64,000 bases of DNA from Marinomonas algicola (GTDB taxonomy: Bacteria; Pseudomonadota; Gammaproteobacteria; Pseudomonadales; Marinomonadaceae). Position 1 is the stretch's first letter. Every line of letters begins with the position of its first letter. The notes beneath the pieces were generated by a model that saw only the letters and a list, made by a program, of their open reading frames with translations, had not been told where the DNA came from and did not search any database. The position numbers were made by a program, and so were the translations under genes. Shown here in pieces: positions 8,775 through 17,114 of this stretch. The stretch lies in the NCBI RefSeq assembly GCF_014805825.1, contig NZ_CP061941.1, forward strand, positions 434,001 to 498,000. Reading direction: 5' to 3'.

Positions 8775-9530
8775 TTAATATTTGAATCCTTTGTGTAGAG
8801 CGACAATACCACCAGTTAAGTTTTGATAGGACGTACGTTCAAAGCCTGCTGAGTCCATCATGTCTTTTAATGTTTCTTGATCTGGGTGCATACGAATAGA
8901 TTCGGCGAGATAGCGATAACTCTCTGCATCATTGGCGATAATTTGACCCATAAAAGGCAATAATCTAAATGAGTATTGGTCATAGATTGTAGAGAGGCAT
9001 TCTGACTCGGGTTTAGAAAACTCTAAAATGAGCAACCTTCCGCCCGGTTTCAGTACGCGATACATAGACTTTAAGGCTGCGTCTTTATCGGTTACGTTTC
9101 TTAAACCAAAGGCGATTGTGATGCAGTCAAAAGTATTATCAGCGAAAGGCAAGGATTCGGCATTGGCTTGAGCAAATTTTACATTGCCTACGACACCTTT
9201 ATTGGCCAATTTATCGCGGCCAACTTTCAACATTGAATCATTAATGTCGGCAAGAATAACTTGCCCTGTAGAGCCGACCAAGCGGGAAAATCTTAGTGTC
9301 AAATCGCCGGTACCACCAGCAATATCGAGCACTTTATTGCCCGCTCTTACGCCTGACTGATTGATGGTATGCATTTTCCATAGGCGATGGATTCCTCCAG
9401 ACATTAGGTCATTCATAATGTCATATTTGGCGGCAACCGAATGAAAAACTTTGGCGACAGCCTCCACTTTTTCATCCGTGGGGATCTCTTTGAATCCAAA
9501 GTGCGTCGTGTTGTTTGAAGGTTCTTGCAT
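8775..9530 (-). CDS. ubiE: Ubiquinone/menaquinone biosynthesis C-methyltransferase UbiE
   Basis: From the ATG at 9530 the protein is 251 residues, the same as E. coli UbiE. The opening THFGFKEIP and VFHSVAAKYDIMNDLMSGG and the SAM site VLDIAGGTGDLTLRF match the family closely. It methylates the benzoquinol ring carbon in ubiquinone (and menaquinone) synthesis. The frame continues upstream to a TTG at 9596, but the added 22 residues do not match the family, so the shorter form is chosen. First gene of ubiE-ubiB-hisE-tatABC. Confidence 0.96.
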   Translation of the reverse strand: MQEPSNNTTHFGFKEIPTDEKVEAVAKVFHSVAAKYDIMNDLMSGGIHRLWKMHTINQSGVRAGNKVLDIAGGTGDLTLRFSRLVGSTGQVILADINDSMLKVGRDKLANKGVVGNVKFAQANAESLPFADNTFDCITIAFGLRNVTDKDAALKSMYRVLKPGGRLLILEFSKPESECLSTIYDQYSFRLLPFMGQIIANDAESYRYLAESIRMHPDQETLKDMMDSAGFERTSYQNLTGGIVALHKGFKY

Positions 9531-9714
9531 AACGAAACTTAATCCCGTGTTTGTAATGCGTTCATGCCTTGCTAAAAGACCAAAAGAGGAACGCAAATTT
9601 TAAAAGTTAATAAGTAAATAATCTTAATAGGATACCTTAATCCGCTTATGAATCAGATAGCTATTTTATCTTTATGAGATAACCTTGAATTAAAAAGGAT
9701 CTCTGGTTCAGTCT

Positions 9715-9829
9715 GAGAGAACATCACTTAACTCTAGAGAACACAGCTTAACTCTAGAGAACACAGCTTAATTCTAAGAGAACACAGCTTAACTCTAGAG
9801 AACACAGCTTAATTCTAAGAGAACACAAC
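9715..9829. repeat. Tandem repeat of 20/21 bp grown from the 3' end of the GGDEF gene
   Basis: Five units of 20 or 21 bp (9715-9735, 9736-9755, 9756-9776, 9777-9796, 9797-9817) share AGAGAACACAGCTTAA, and a sixth partial copy (9818-9829) is the last codons of the diguanylate cyclase gene. Lengths alternate 21/20, so 9736-9776 and 9777-9817 are an exact 41-bp duplication. Read on the minus strand, each unit repeats the gene's final Val-Phe-Ser codons (GTGTTCTCT); the gene's TAG stop falls at the first junction. No spacers differ, so this is not CRISPR. The rest of the 9531-9814 gap is AT-rich with no gene seen. Confidence 0.9.
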
Positions 9830-11347
9830 TCGGTTTCGACCTTGTTCTTTTGCCTGGTACAGGTTTTTATCCGCTCTTTCGAACAGGGCTTCATGGTTTT
9901 CGTTCTCTTGTAATAGAGCCACACCTATAGATATGGTGATAGGAACGGGTTCACCTTGAACATTAAATGGCATCTTTTCAACTGCTTGGCGAATGCCTTC
10001 CATTTTTGTTTTAGCGGCACTAAGAGAGGTATTGGGTAATAAAATAACAAACTCCTCACCCCCATAGCGAAATGCCATGTCTTTTTCTGTGAGTGCGCTA
10101 CGAATCTGCCTAGGGAGTAATCTTAATACTTTATCCCCAGCCAGGTGGCCCCAAGTATCATTTACACTTTTGAAGTGGTCAATATCACACACAGCAAGAG
10201 CCAACTGGGTGTTGGCTTTTTGATTCATATTACAAATAGGCAATATTGAGTCTTGGTAGGCGGCTCGGTTTGGAAGGTTCGTTAAACTATCGGTCATCGC
10301 TTGTGCAAGCTTTTGCTGTAAGCTGAGTCTGAGCGTTGAGGCGTCTTTTTCCATTCTACTGACTTTATTTCTTAAGTGGGAAATGGAATGACTTGCTTGC
10401 TTTTCTTGTTCCTGCATCTGCTTTTGGTACTGATCCATTGTTGATGAAATGGTGCCAAGCTTTGCCTCAATTAGGCTTTTTAAATTACCTAAATCTTTTG
10501 CTTGTAATGCTGCGTTTGATGTTTCAGAAACGTGTTTTCTTAATTCAGAGTTTAGATCTTTACGAGTGCTCGTTAATGTTCTCTGGCTTTTATAGCTGGT
10601 TACTATACCGGCATTGATCGAGGCGAGCTGAGAATTTAACTGGCTTAAATAAGACGTTAAATCTTGCTGGTTTTTGCCCAGGGCGATCATGGCTAAGTTA
10701 GTGGTTTCTGCCACCATTTTGGGGATGTGTTCTAACTCTTTCGAATCGCTTAAAAAAATTTTCACGTCACTTATTTGGTCATCAAAATTTTCTGGCAGCG
10801 ATAGGTTATCTAACAGTGAGGTTAAGGTTTGAGACACATCCAGTAAGACACCTGAAATATTCTTTTCAGCAATGGAGCTTTCTTTCCCATTTTTGGAAAA
10901 TAACTTTTTAAAAAGCGAGCGTTTTTCATTTTTAGCGTCATTGTTCGCTAATAAAGTGGCCTCAACCAAAGAAAGTGAAGACTCTACTAAATCAGGCCAG
11001 TGAGGGACAGATTGCCATTGGCTGCGTATTGTCGTAAGTAAGTCTTTTTTCTGTTTCTGAGGGACAGTGTGGTTTGGGAGTCGTTCTAGAAGATCGATTA
11101 AATCATGAAGAACATCTCGAAATTTCTTCGCTCTGAAATCTCGTGCTTCGTCGGCTTTTATTAGTTTTGGTTCAGATTCTTTTAACACAGTGCTGATGGT
11201 AGTAGCATCTGAGTTTGACGTGATCGTTTGTCGAATTTCTTTTAATGCCAGATCCAGCTGAGGGTCCATCCCTTCTGCCATCATACTGGTTCTAGAGACG
11301 GCTTTACGAAGCGTTTCTATCAGCTTAATTGTCGCTGGATCTGACAT
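9815..11347 (-). CDS. GGDEF diguanylate cyclase with long helical N-terminus
   Basis: Residues 345-510 form a GGDEF domain with metal-binding CDIDHFKSVND and an intact active site RYGGEEF (G429-F433), so it should make cyclic di-GMP from two GTP. The product-inhibition site RxxD, five residues before GGEEF, reads T420-E-K-D423, so feedback control through that site is probably absent. Residues 1-340 are helical and lack membrane segments; 230-345 looks like coiled coil. The GGDEF-dsbA-cytochrome c4-engB order matches the PA5487-PA5492 region of Pseudomonas aeruginosa as I recall it. Its 3' end has been amplified into a tandem repeat. Confidence 0.92.
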   Translation of the reverse strand: MSDPATIKLIETLRKAVSRTSMMAEGMDPQLDLALKEIRQTITSNSDATTISTVLKESEPKLIKADEARDFRAKKFRDVLHDLIDLLERLPNHTVPQKQKKDLLTTIRSQWQSVPHWPDLVESSLSLVEATLLANNDAKNEKRSLFKKLFSKNGKESSIAEKNISGVLLDVSQTLTSLLDNLSLPENFDDQISDVKIFLSDSKELEHIPKMVAETTNLAMIALGKNQQDLTSYLSQLNSQLASINAGIVTSYKSQRTLTSTRKDLNSELRKHVSETSNAALQAKDLGNLKSLIEAKLGTISSTMDQYQKQMQEQEKQASHSISHLRNKVSRMEKDASTLRLSLQQKLAQAMTDSLTNLPNRAAYQDSILPICNMNQKANTQLALAVCDIDHFKSVNDTWGHLAGDKVLRLLPRQIRSALTEKDMAFRYGGEEFVILLPNTSLSAAKTKMEGIRQAVEKMPFNVQGEPVPITISIGVALLQENENHEALFERADKNLYQAKEQGRNRVVFS

Positions 11348-11362
11348 TTTTCCTCACTTAAA

Positions 11363-11986
11363 CTACATTGTTTTGCGTTCTTGTTCTATTAGGTAGTCAA
11401 CAACATTATAGATGTTATTACTACCATTTGCCGTCTCCGCGGTCACTAAATATTTACCGTTAACAATTAAACCTGGAACGCCACGAGCGCCATAGGCTCT
11501 GATTTTGGCATCGGCTTGCTTCAAACGGCTGTTTACGGCGAAAGAATTGTATTGTTTTTTGAATTCATCTTCACTTACACCATATTGCGCAAAAAATTCC
11601 GCTAAGTCATCTTCTGAATTTAGACGACGTTTGTCTAAATGTATAGCATTGAACAAGGCTGAGTGTGTTTTATCTAATACATTCAGAATATCCGCAACAT
11701 GATACGCTTTTGCGTGAGCTAGCCAGTTACGGCCAAATACGGCTGGAGTGAACTTGAAGTCTACGTCTTCTGGCAGGTCTGCCGACCAAGCTTCTGTTAA
11801 AGGCTCAAGCGAAAAACAATGTGGGCAGCCATACCAAAAAATTTCGATGACTTCTATTTTGTCAGGCGATGCGGTTCGTACAGGTGATTTGATAAGAGTG
11901 TAGCCATTGCCTGGGCTGTAATCGGCAGCGATAGCGAGTGAAGGTAAAACAAAAGCGAGTACGAAGGATAGGAACAGTTTTTTCAT
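11363..11986 (-). CDS. dsbA: Thiol:disulfide interchange protein DsbA
   Basis: From the ATG at 11986 (GGAG 8-9 bases upstream) the protein is 207 residues with a signal peptide ending near SLAIAADY. The thioredoxin-type active site is YGCPHCF, the CPHC of DsbA, and the cis-proline loop is RGVPGLIVN. It introduces disulfides into periplasmic proteins and is re-oxidised by DsbB (encoded at 23661). A longer frame of 14 more residues upstream is not supported. Confidence 0.96.
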   Translation of the reverse strand: MKKLFLSFVLAFVLPSLAIAADYSPGNGYTLIKSPVRTASPDKIEVIEIFWYGCPHCFSLEPLTEAWSADLPEDVDFKFTPAVFGRNWLAHAKAYHVADILNVLDKTHSALFNAIHLDKRRLNSEDDLAEFFAQYGVSEDEFKKQYNSFAVNSRLKQADAKIRAYGARGVPGLIVNGKYLVTAETANGSNNIYNVVDYLIEQERKTM

Positions 11987-12111
11987 TAAATTCTCCAGGT
12001 AACATTCATAAATCAGAAGGGTAATCATTATTTATAAAATTCTACCTAAAATAGGATGTTCAAGAGTCATTAATCGTATGTGTTTTCGTTAACTTTACGT
12101 AATGTTTACGG

Positions 12112-12148
12112 CAAACACTCTTAATAGTCTTTCTTTTAAGAGTGTTTG
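12112..12148. terminator. Inverted repeat between cytochrome c4 and dsbA genes
   Basis: A perfect 13-bp stem, CAAACACTCTTAA (12112-12124) and TTAAGAGTGTTTG (12136-12148), lies just downstream of the cytochrome c4 gene on the minus strand. There is no strong T tract after it, so it may terminate weakly or protect the mRNA 3' end. Confidence 0.55.
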
Positions 12149-12182
12149 TCTATCAATACAAGATGGCTAGAGCTGGCGCCGT

Positions 12183-12785
12183 CTAGTAAAGGCCTTGAAT
12201 ATAGCTAGAAACGGCTTCAATTTCATTATCATTCATTTTAAAGGCGATATCACGCATGATATTGGCCGGATCATTTGCTCTTTCACCTTTTTGGAACATT
12301 TTTAGCTGAGACTTGGTGTAGTCAGCATGTTGACCGCTGAGTGATGGGAAAGCCGCTGAATCAAGGCCTTTACCGCTTGGTCCATGGCACGCTGTGCAAG
12401 CCGGAACACCTGTTTTAGGGTTGCCTGAACGATACAGTGCTTTACCAGCTTCTACTAAAGCGGCATCGGCTTGACCAACAACAACAGCGTTGCTTGCAAA
12501 GTAAGCGGCGATGTCGGCTAAGTTTTGATCTGTTAGGTTGTCAAGCTGTCCGGCCATCTGTGCAATTGGACGAGTACCGGATTTGATATCATTCAGTTGT
12601 TTAAGAAGGTATTTTTCTTGCTGACCAGCAAGTTTCGGGAAAGTAGGCGCAAGGCTGTTTCCGTCCGCTGCATGACAGGCTGCGCAAGTTGTTACCAATT
12701 CTTTTCCAGCATCGGCATTGCCTTGAGCCATTGCTACTGATGTTGCGCTCACTGCGACCAACATACCTACTAATACTTTTTTCAT
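12183..12785 (-). CDS. Dihaem cytochrome c4
   Basis: The 200-residue protein has a signal peptide (residues 1-20, cleaved after AMA) and two c-type haem sites, CAACH and CTACH, about 100 residues apart, in two similar halves. Methionines near the end of each half (QMAGQL and DIAFKMND) can be the sixth haem ligands. This is the fold and size of cytochrome c4, a periplasmic electron carrier to cytochrome oxidases. The position next to dsbA and engB matches Pseudomonas. Confidence 0.95.
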   Translation of the reverse strand: MKKVLVGMLVAVSATSVAMAQGNADAGKELVTTCAACHAADGNSLAPTFPKLAGQQEKYLLKQLNDIKSGTRPIAQMAGQLDNLTDQNLADIAAYFASNAVVVGQADAALVEAGKALYRSGNPKTGVPACTACHGPSGKGLDSAAFPSLSGQHADYTKSQLKMFQKGERANDPANIMRDIAFKMNDNEIEAVSSYIQGLY

Positions 12786-12869
12786 TCACTGCCCCTGACA
12801 TATCAAGAAAAATGCATTTATTTTGACTGGCATGACAAAACAAACACGATATATGACCCGTATATTTAC

Positions 12870-12881
12870 CTACTGCAGTAG
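12870..12881. promoter_or_regulatory. Perfect palindrome in the cytochrome c4/engB divergent region
   Basis: CTACTGCAGTAG is a perfect 12-bp palindrome 85 bp from the cytochrome c4 start and 115 bp from the engB start. It could be a regulator site. No regulator is assigned. Confidence 0.3.
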
Positions 12882-12995
12882 ACTAATCAAGAAGTACCGA
12901 GTTAAAGCATGGTAAATAAACAATTTAATAGGCATTATATACAACCAAATGAAAAACGTGAACGCTAATCAGACTCTATTGACGAATATCAACTT

Positions 12996-13637
12996 ATGAC
13001 ACCCTTTGATCCTATTTTTCACTCAGCTTATTTTATCAAAAGTGCTGAAAAACTCTCTCAATGTCCAATTGACCAAGGTTTGGAGGTTGCTTTTGCTGGG
13101 CGCTCCAATGCTGGCAAGTCAACGGCCTTAAATACACTGACTGACCAAAAGAAATTAGCAAGGACTTCAAAAACGCCAGGGCGAACACAATTAATTAATT
13201 GTTTTGGCCTAAATGTGGACGACAGGCGTTTAATTGACTTACCTGGTTATGGGTTTGCAAAAGTCCCTGTGGCGATGAAAATTAACTGGCAAGCCCACAT
13301 GCAAGACTATCTTATGAATCGACATTCATTAGTGGGTTTTGTCTTAGTGATGGACATTCGCCACCCATTAAAAGAATTTGATGAATTAATGCTAGATTGG
13401 GCTCAGGCCAATAAAATGCAGGTTCATGTTCTGTTGACTAAGTCGGATAAATTGAAGCGCGGACCCGCTAAATCAACCATGTTACAAGTTCAAAAGAATC
13501 TAAACGAAAGAGGGGTGATCGGCTCGGTGCAAACCTTCTCTGGTTTATCTGGTGATGGACTTGATGCCCTAAGAAATAAGTTGGGTGAATGGTTGGAATT
13601 AGGCGCTTTTACTAAAGCCGCCAAAGCCGAAGGGTAA
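12996..13637 (+). CDS. engB: Ribosome biogenesis GTP-binding protein EngB (YihA/YsxC)
   Basis: The 213-residue protein shows the GTPase motifs in order: G1 GRSNAGKST (35-43), G2 threonine region KTPGRTQ, G3 DLPGYGFAKV, and G4 TKSDK. This set and size fit EngB, a GTPase needed for large-subunit ribosome assembly. It is transcribed away from the cytochrome c4 gene. Confidence 0.96.
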   Translation: MTPFDPIFHSAYFIKSAEKLSQCPIDQGLEVAFAGRSNAGKSTALNTLTDQKKLARTSKTPGRTQLINCFGLNVDDRRLIDLPGYGFAKVPVAMKINWQAHMQDYLMNRHSLVGFVLVMDIRHPLKEFDELMLDWAQANKMQVHVLLTKSDKLKRGPAKSTMLQVQKNLNERGVIGSVQTFSGLSGDGLDALRNKLGEWLELGAFTKAAKAEG

Positions 13638-13661
13638 AACCTCACATCCTTGTTTACATAA

Positions 13662-13704
13662 CCCCAGTGAGATTTCGTTGCCACTCTACTCAATTTCACT
13701 GGGG
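13662..13704. terminator. Inverted repeat between convergent engB and gshA
   Basis: Arms CCCCAGTGA (13662-13670) and TCACTGGGG (13696-13704) pair perfectly over a 25-base loop. The place between two convergent stops suggests a bidirectional terminator, although there is no long T tract. Confidence 0.5.
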
Positions 13705-13715
13705 AAGGCCGTAAA

Positions 13716-15308
13716 CTATTGTGGTATTAGGTATTCCGTTAAGTAAGTATCAAAATCCAATGTGTCTGCTGCTTCTATAGCATGCTGTTTTTCAAATGAC
13801 TCTTTTGCTTGGTTGGCAAAGAGAGTCTCTTCTTCTTTGGATAATGGCGTATTTAACCATTCTTGTTGTTGATCTTTGGCCAAAGCTAGCATGGCTTCTT
13901 TATAACCGCTTGCTTGTTCCGCTAACGAAACTATTTTATTGGAGGGTAACGCCGCCGGTGTTTTAAATGCCTGCACTTTCTCTTCAATTGCGTTTACGTA
14001 GTGTTCATTGCCTGTGTGTTGGCTTAAAAAACGGGCGACAGTTTGCAATTTTTCTAATACATGTAGACCTTGATCCTTTATCAGCACATCACCCTTGCCG
14101 AAATCAAAAAGATAGTTCTCATCTCTTCCGTGTGTGGCAATTTCTTGTTGCAGTTCTCTTAACGCGTGGCACTCTTCTTCACGCAATTCATGATCGCCAT
14201 CTAGCATGCAAAAGACCAAGAAAACATCGATAAAATAGAGCGTATTCTTTGACATTCCGATAGGGGAGAAAGGGTCGATGTCCATGATCCGAACTTCTAT
14301 ATACTCAACGCCACGAGATTGTAATGCCGTACTCGGGTGTTCTCCAGACTGAGTAACGCGCTTTGGCCTTATGTCACTGTAGTATTCGTTTTCAATCTGC
14401 AAAATATTTGTGTTTAGTTGATTGTATACCCCATCCGTTTTTAAGCCTATTTGTTGGTATTTTGGATAAGGCGTTTTCAATGCTTGTTTTAGTGTGTCAA
14501 TGTAAGTGCTCACTTTGTTGTAACACACAAATAAATCAGCTTGCGCATTGTTTTGATACCCAAGATCACTCATTCTAAGTGAGGTGGCGTGTTGTCCATA
14601 ATAAGTGTTCTCGCCAAGCATATTGAGTTTGTCCGTGCCTTTCTGGAAAAAGCTCTTATCAACCGCTGGTGATGCCCCAAATAGATAGGATAGTAGCCAT
14701 GAGTTGCGTCTAAAGTTACGAATTAGAGCGAAATAGCTATCGGATTTAAAAACTTGTCGTGCTTCTGGGTTGGCTGAGCCTGTTTTGTAGGTCTGTAAAA
14801 AATCCCAAAAATCTTCATCGAAAGAGAAATTGTAATGCATACCGGCGATGCATTGCATTATGCGACCATAGCGATTGGATAAACCTTCTCGATATACACG
14901 TTTTAATTTGCCAACATTGGATGACCCATAATCGGCGATGGGAACATCTTCATTATTTTCTAAATAGCAAGGCATACTTGCTGGCCATAAGCATTCACCT
15001 TGCTCTGCTAACGTGTGATTAACGAAATGGTGAATCGTTGTTAATTCAGACATCACACCCTCAACATTTGGGTGCACACCAGTAATAAATTCCATTAACG
15101 ATTCTGAGTAATCTGTGGTGATCGCGTTATGGGTAAGTGCCGAACCCAGTTTTTGAGGGTGAGGCTGATGAGAAATACGACCGTTTAATTTATTAACCCT
15201 CAGTGCTTCGCGTTCAACACCTCGGTGGAAAGTAAGTGGTGTTGCTTCTTTGTTCTGTTGACAGAACGCATCGAGTGCCGTTAAAGCGGTGGACAGCGAA
15301 GTAGTCAA
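13716..15308 (-). CDS. gshA: Glutamate-cysteine ligase
   Basis: The 530-residue protein is close in length to E. coli GshA (518) and has family landmarks: FHRGVEREALRVN near the N-terminus, ITTDYSESLMEFITG, and VEYIEVRIMDIDPFSPIG. It joins glutamate and cysteine in the first step of glutathione synthesis. The start codon is TTG (15308) with AAGGA upstream; the nearby ATG at 15314 is out of frame and closes at once. A small inverted repeat (ACTCTTG 15358-15364, CAAGAGT 15380-15386) lies about 50 bp upstream. Confidence 0.96.
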   Translation of the reverse strand: MTTSLSTALTALDAFCQQNKEATPLTFHRGVEREALRVNKLNGRISHQPHPQKLGSALTHNAITTDYSESLMEFITGVHPNVEGVMSELTTIHHFVNHTLAEQGECLWPASMPCYLENNEDVPIADYGSSNVGKLKRVYREGLSNRYGRIMQCIAGMHYNFSFDEDFWDFLQTYKTGSANPEARQVFKSDSYFALIRNFRRNSWLLSYLFGASPAVDKSFFQKGTDKLNMLGENTYYGQHATSLRMSDLGYQNNAQADLFVCYNKVSTYIDTLKQALKTPYPKYQQIGLKTDGVYNQLNTNILQIENEYYSDIRPKRVTQSGEHPSTALQSRGVEYIEVRIMDIDPFSPIGMSKNTLYFIDVFLVFCMLDGDHELREEECHALRELQQEIATHGRDENYLFDFGKGDVLIKDQGLHVLEKLQTVARFLSQHTGNEHYVNAIEEKVQAFKTPAALPSNKIVSLAEQASGYKEAMLALAKDQQQEWLNTPLSKEEETLFANQAKESFEKQHAIEAADTLDFDTYLTEYLIPQ

Positions 15309-15625
15309 ATCATATTCCTTTTACGTAAGGCATTTTAATAAGGGTTTTTCTGATTGTACTCTTGTGTTATTCGGTGCGGCAAGAGTGCAGCCTACCGCTT
15401 TCACAATCATTGCAGATTATGGAAGATAATTTGCCTGAATGTCGGTCTATTTAACTTGCTAAAGTCGCTCATTCAATAATACAAAATAGAATGACAAGAC
15501 TATGTTTAGCTGTATTGATGTTTAAGAAAGAGAGATGAGGAGGGTAAAAGGGTATGATAAAAGCCCTGTGAAAGTACCTGCTACTTAGTAGCAGGTACTT
15601 TCATGAGAAGAGCGTGTTTGCACTA
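15309..15625. other. Intergenic spacer upstream of gshA and downstream of hisF
   Basis: No gene is seen in these 317 bases. It holds the gshA leader with the small inverted repeat at 15358-15386 and, at the other end, the long hisF-side hairpin at 15571-15601. Confidence 0.7.
15571..15601. terminator. Perfect 13-bp stem-loop downstream of hisF
   Basis: AAAGTACCTGCTA (15571-15583) and TAGCAGGTACTTT (15589-15601) pair perfectly around CTTAG, 25 bp after the hisF stop. The stem starts with A3 and ends with T3. It probably ends the his operon on the minus strand. Confidence 0.65.
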
Positions 15626-16399
15626 TTATAATCGCATCTCGATGCCGGCGGCCTGCATCGTTTCTTTCGCTTCTTGGATGCTGTATTCAGCAAAGTGAAA
15701 AATACTGGCCGCGAGTACCGCATCCGCCTTGCCTTTGATGACACCATCAACTAAATGCGCTAAGTTGCCAACGCCTCCAGATGCAATGACTGGAACATGG
15801 ACGGCTTCACTGATGGCGCGCGTCACACCAAGATCAAAACCGTTTTTTGTGCCATCTCGGTCCATACTGGTTAATAGTATTTCGCCTGCACCATATTCAA
15901 CCATTTTCTTGGCCCACTCAACCGCATCCAGTCCTGTTGGTTTGCGGCCACCATGGGTAAAAATTTCCCATTTGTCGGTCTCACCTTCTGCGCTGACCTT
16001 TTTTGCATCGATGGCCACCACAATACATTGAGAACCAAAGCGTTGAGCCGCTTCGCGCACAAATTCAGGGTTAAATACAGCCGCGGTATTGATGCCTACT
16101 TTATCTGCGCCTGCATTTAACATACGTCGTATGTCATCACAAGTTCGGATTCCACCGCCTACAGTCAAAGGGATAAAGACTTGGCTCGCAATGGCTTCTA
16201 CCATATGGACCGTTGTTTCTCTATCGTCTGAACTTGCGGTGATGTCTAGAAAGGTGATCTCATCTGCGCCTTGTTCATCATAGCGTTTAGCGACTTCTAC
16301 AGGATCACCAGCATCTCGAATATCTAAAAATTGTACGCCTTTAACGACACGTCCATTATCAACGTCAAGACAAGGAATTATGCGTTTTGCTAAGCCCAT
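15626..16399 (-). CDS. hisF: Imidazole glycerol phosphate synthase cyclase subunit HisF
   Basis: The 257-residue (beta/alpha)8 barrel opens with AKRIIPCLDVDNGRVVKGV, which carries the catalytic Asp (D11) of HisF, and has phosphate-binding loops VGGGIRT and IASGGVGN. With HisH it makes imidazole glycerol phosphate and AICAR. AGGAG precedes the ATG. The gene follows hisH by 39 bp; hisA, usually between them, is not there. Confidence 0.97.
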   Translation of the reverse strand: MGLAKRIIPCLDVDNGRVVKGVQFLDIRDAGDPVEVAKRYDEQGADEITFLDITASSDDRETTVHMVEAIASQVFIPLTVGGGIRTCDDIRRMLNAGADKVGINTAAVFNPEFVREAAQRFGSQCIVVAIDAKKVSAEGETDKWEIFTHGGRKPTGLDAVEWAKKMVEYGAGEILLTSMDRDGTKNGFDLGVTRAISEAVHVPVIASGGVGNLAHLVDGVIKGKADAVLAASIFHFAEYSIQEAKETMQAAGIEMRL

Positions 16400-16438
16400 T
16401 TCTGGCTCCTAAAATCGTTGTAAAGAAACGGCGAAGTA

Positions 16439-17104
16439 TTAATATGCTCGGCCGTTCCAATTGATAAAGTTTTTATAAAGCTGTAAACCGTCTTTGTGGC
16501 TTTTTTCTGGGTGAAATTGCACCGCAAAAACATTGTCTTTTGCAAGGGCTACGCAGAAGGTTAAGCCGTAGTCACAGGTGCCCGCCATTTCTTCTTTATT
16601 TTGGGGGACAACATAATAGCTGTGTACAAAATAAAAGGGTGCCTTGTCTGGAATGCCTTTCCATAACGGATGATCAATGGTTTGTGATACCTGATTCCAG
16701 CCCATATGAGGTACTTTTAATTTACGGCCATCATAGTCTTTGTGCGTTTCACCAAAGAAGAGTGCATTACCTTGGAAATGGTTAAGGCAATCAACCCCAT
16801 TGTTTTCTTCACTATGGGACATTAAGGATTGGATGCCGACGCAAATCGCGAGAAAGGGTTTTTCAGCCATTGCTTTGCGAATACTTGGTACTAAGCCAGT
16901 TTTATGCATTTCACCAACACAATCACGAATTGCGCCAACACCAGGAAGAAGAACGCGATCAGCGGCATCGATAACCGCTGGGTCACTGGTGACAACGACG
17001 TGTGTATTTTCATCCGCCACATGTTCTAACGCTTTGGCAACTGAGTGCAAGTTCCCCATGCCATAATCAATCACAGCAACAACAGATTTTTTTGGGATAG
17101 TCAT
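16439..17104 (-). CDS. hisH: Imidazole glycerol phosphate synthase glutaminase subunit HisH
   Basis: From the ATG at 17104 the protein is 221 residues. It is a class I glutamine amidotransferase with nucleophile Cys in LAICVGIQSLM and His/Glu in FHPEKSHKDG, and the opening VAVIDYGMGNLHSV is diagnostic of HisH. It supplies ammonia to HisF. The frame is open 19 codons further upstream, but that start would overlap hisB and is not conserved. Confidence 0.96.
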   Translation of the reverse strand: MTIPKKSVVAVIDYGMGNLHSVAKALEHVADENTHVVVTSDPAVIDAADRVLLPGVGAIRDCVGEMHKTGLVPSIRKAMAEKPFLAICVGIQSLMSHSEENNGVDCLNHFQGNALFFGETHKDYDGRKLKVPHMGWNQVSQTIDHPLWKGIPDKAPFYFVHSYYVVPQNKEEMAGTCDYGLTFCVALAKDNVFAVQFHPEKSHKDGLQLYKNFINWNGRAY

Positions 17105-17114
17105 TGTTAAGCCT

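Noticed and set aside
9531..9596. Longer UbiE start at TTG
   Set aside because: The 22 added residues do not fit the family; the shorter form equals the E. coli length.
9715..9829. CRISPR-like array
   Set aside because: The units are contiguous 20/21-bp copies with no unique spacers and no cas genes; they derive from the neighbouring gene end.
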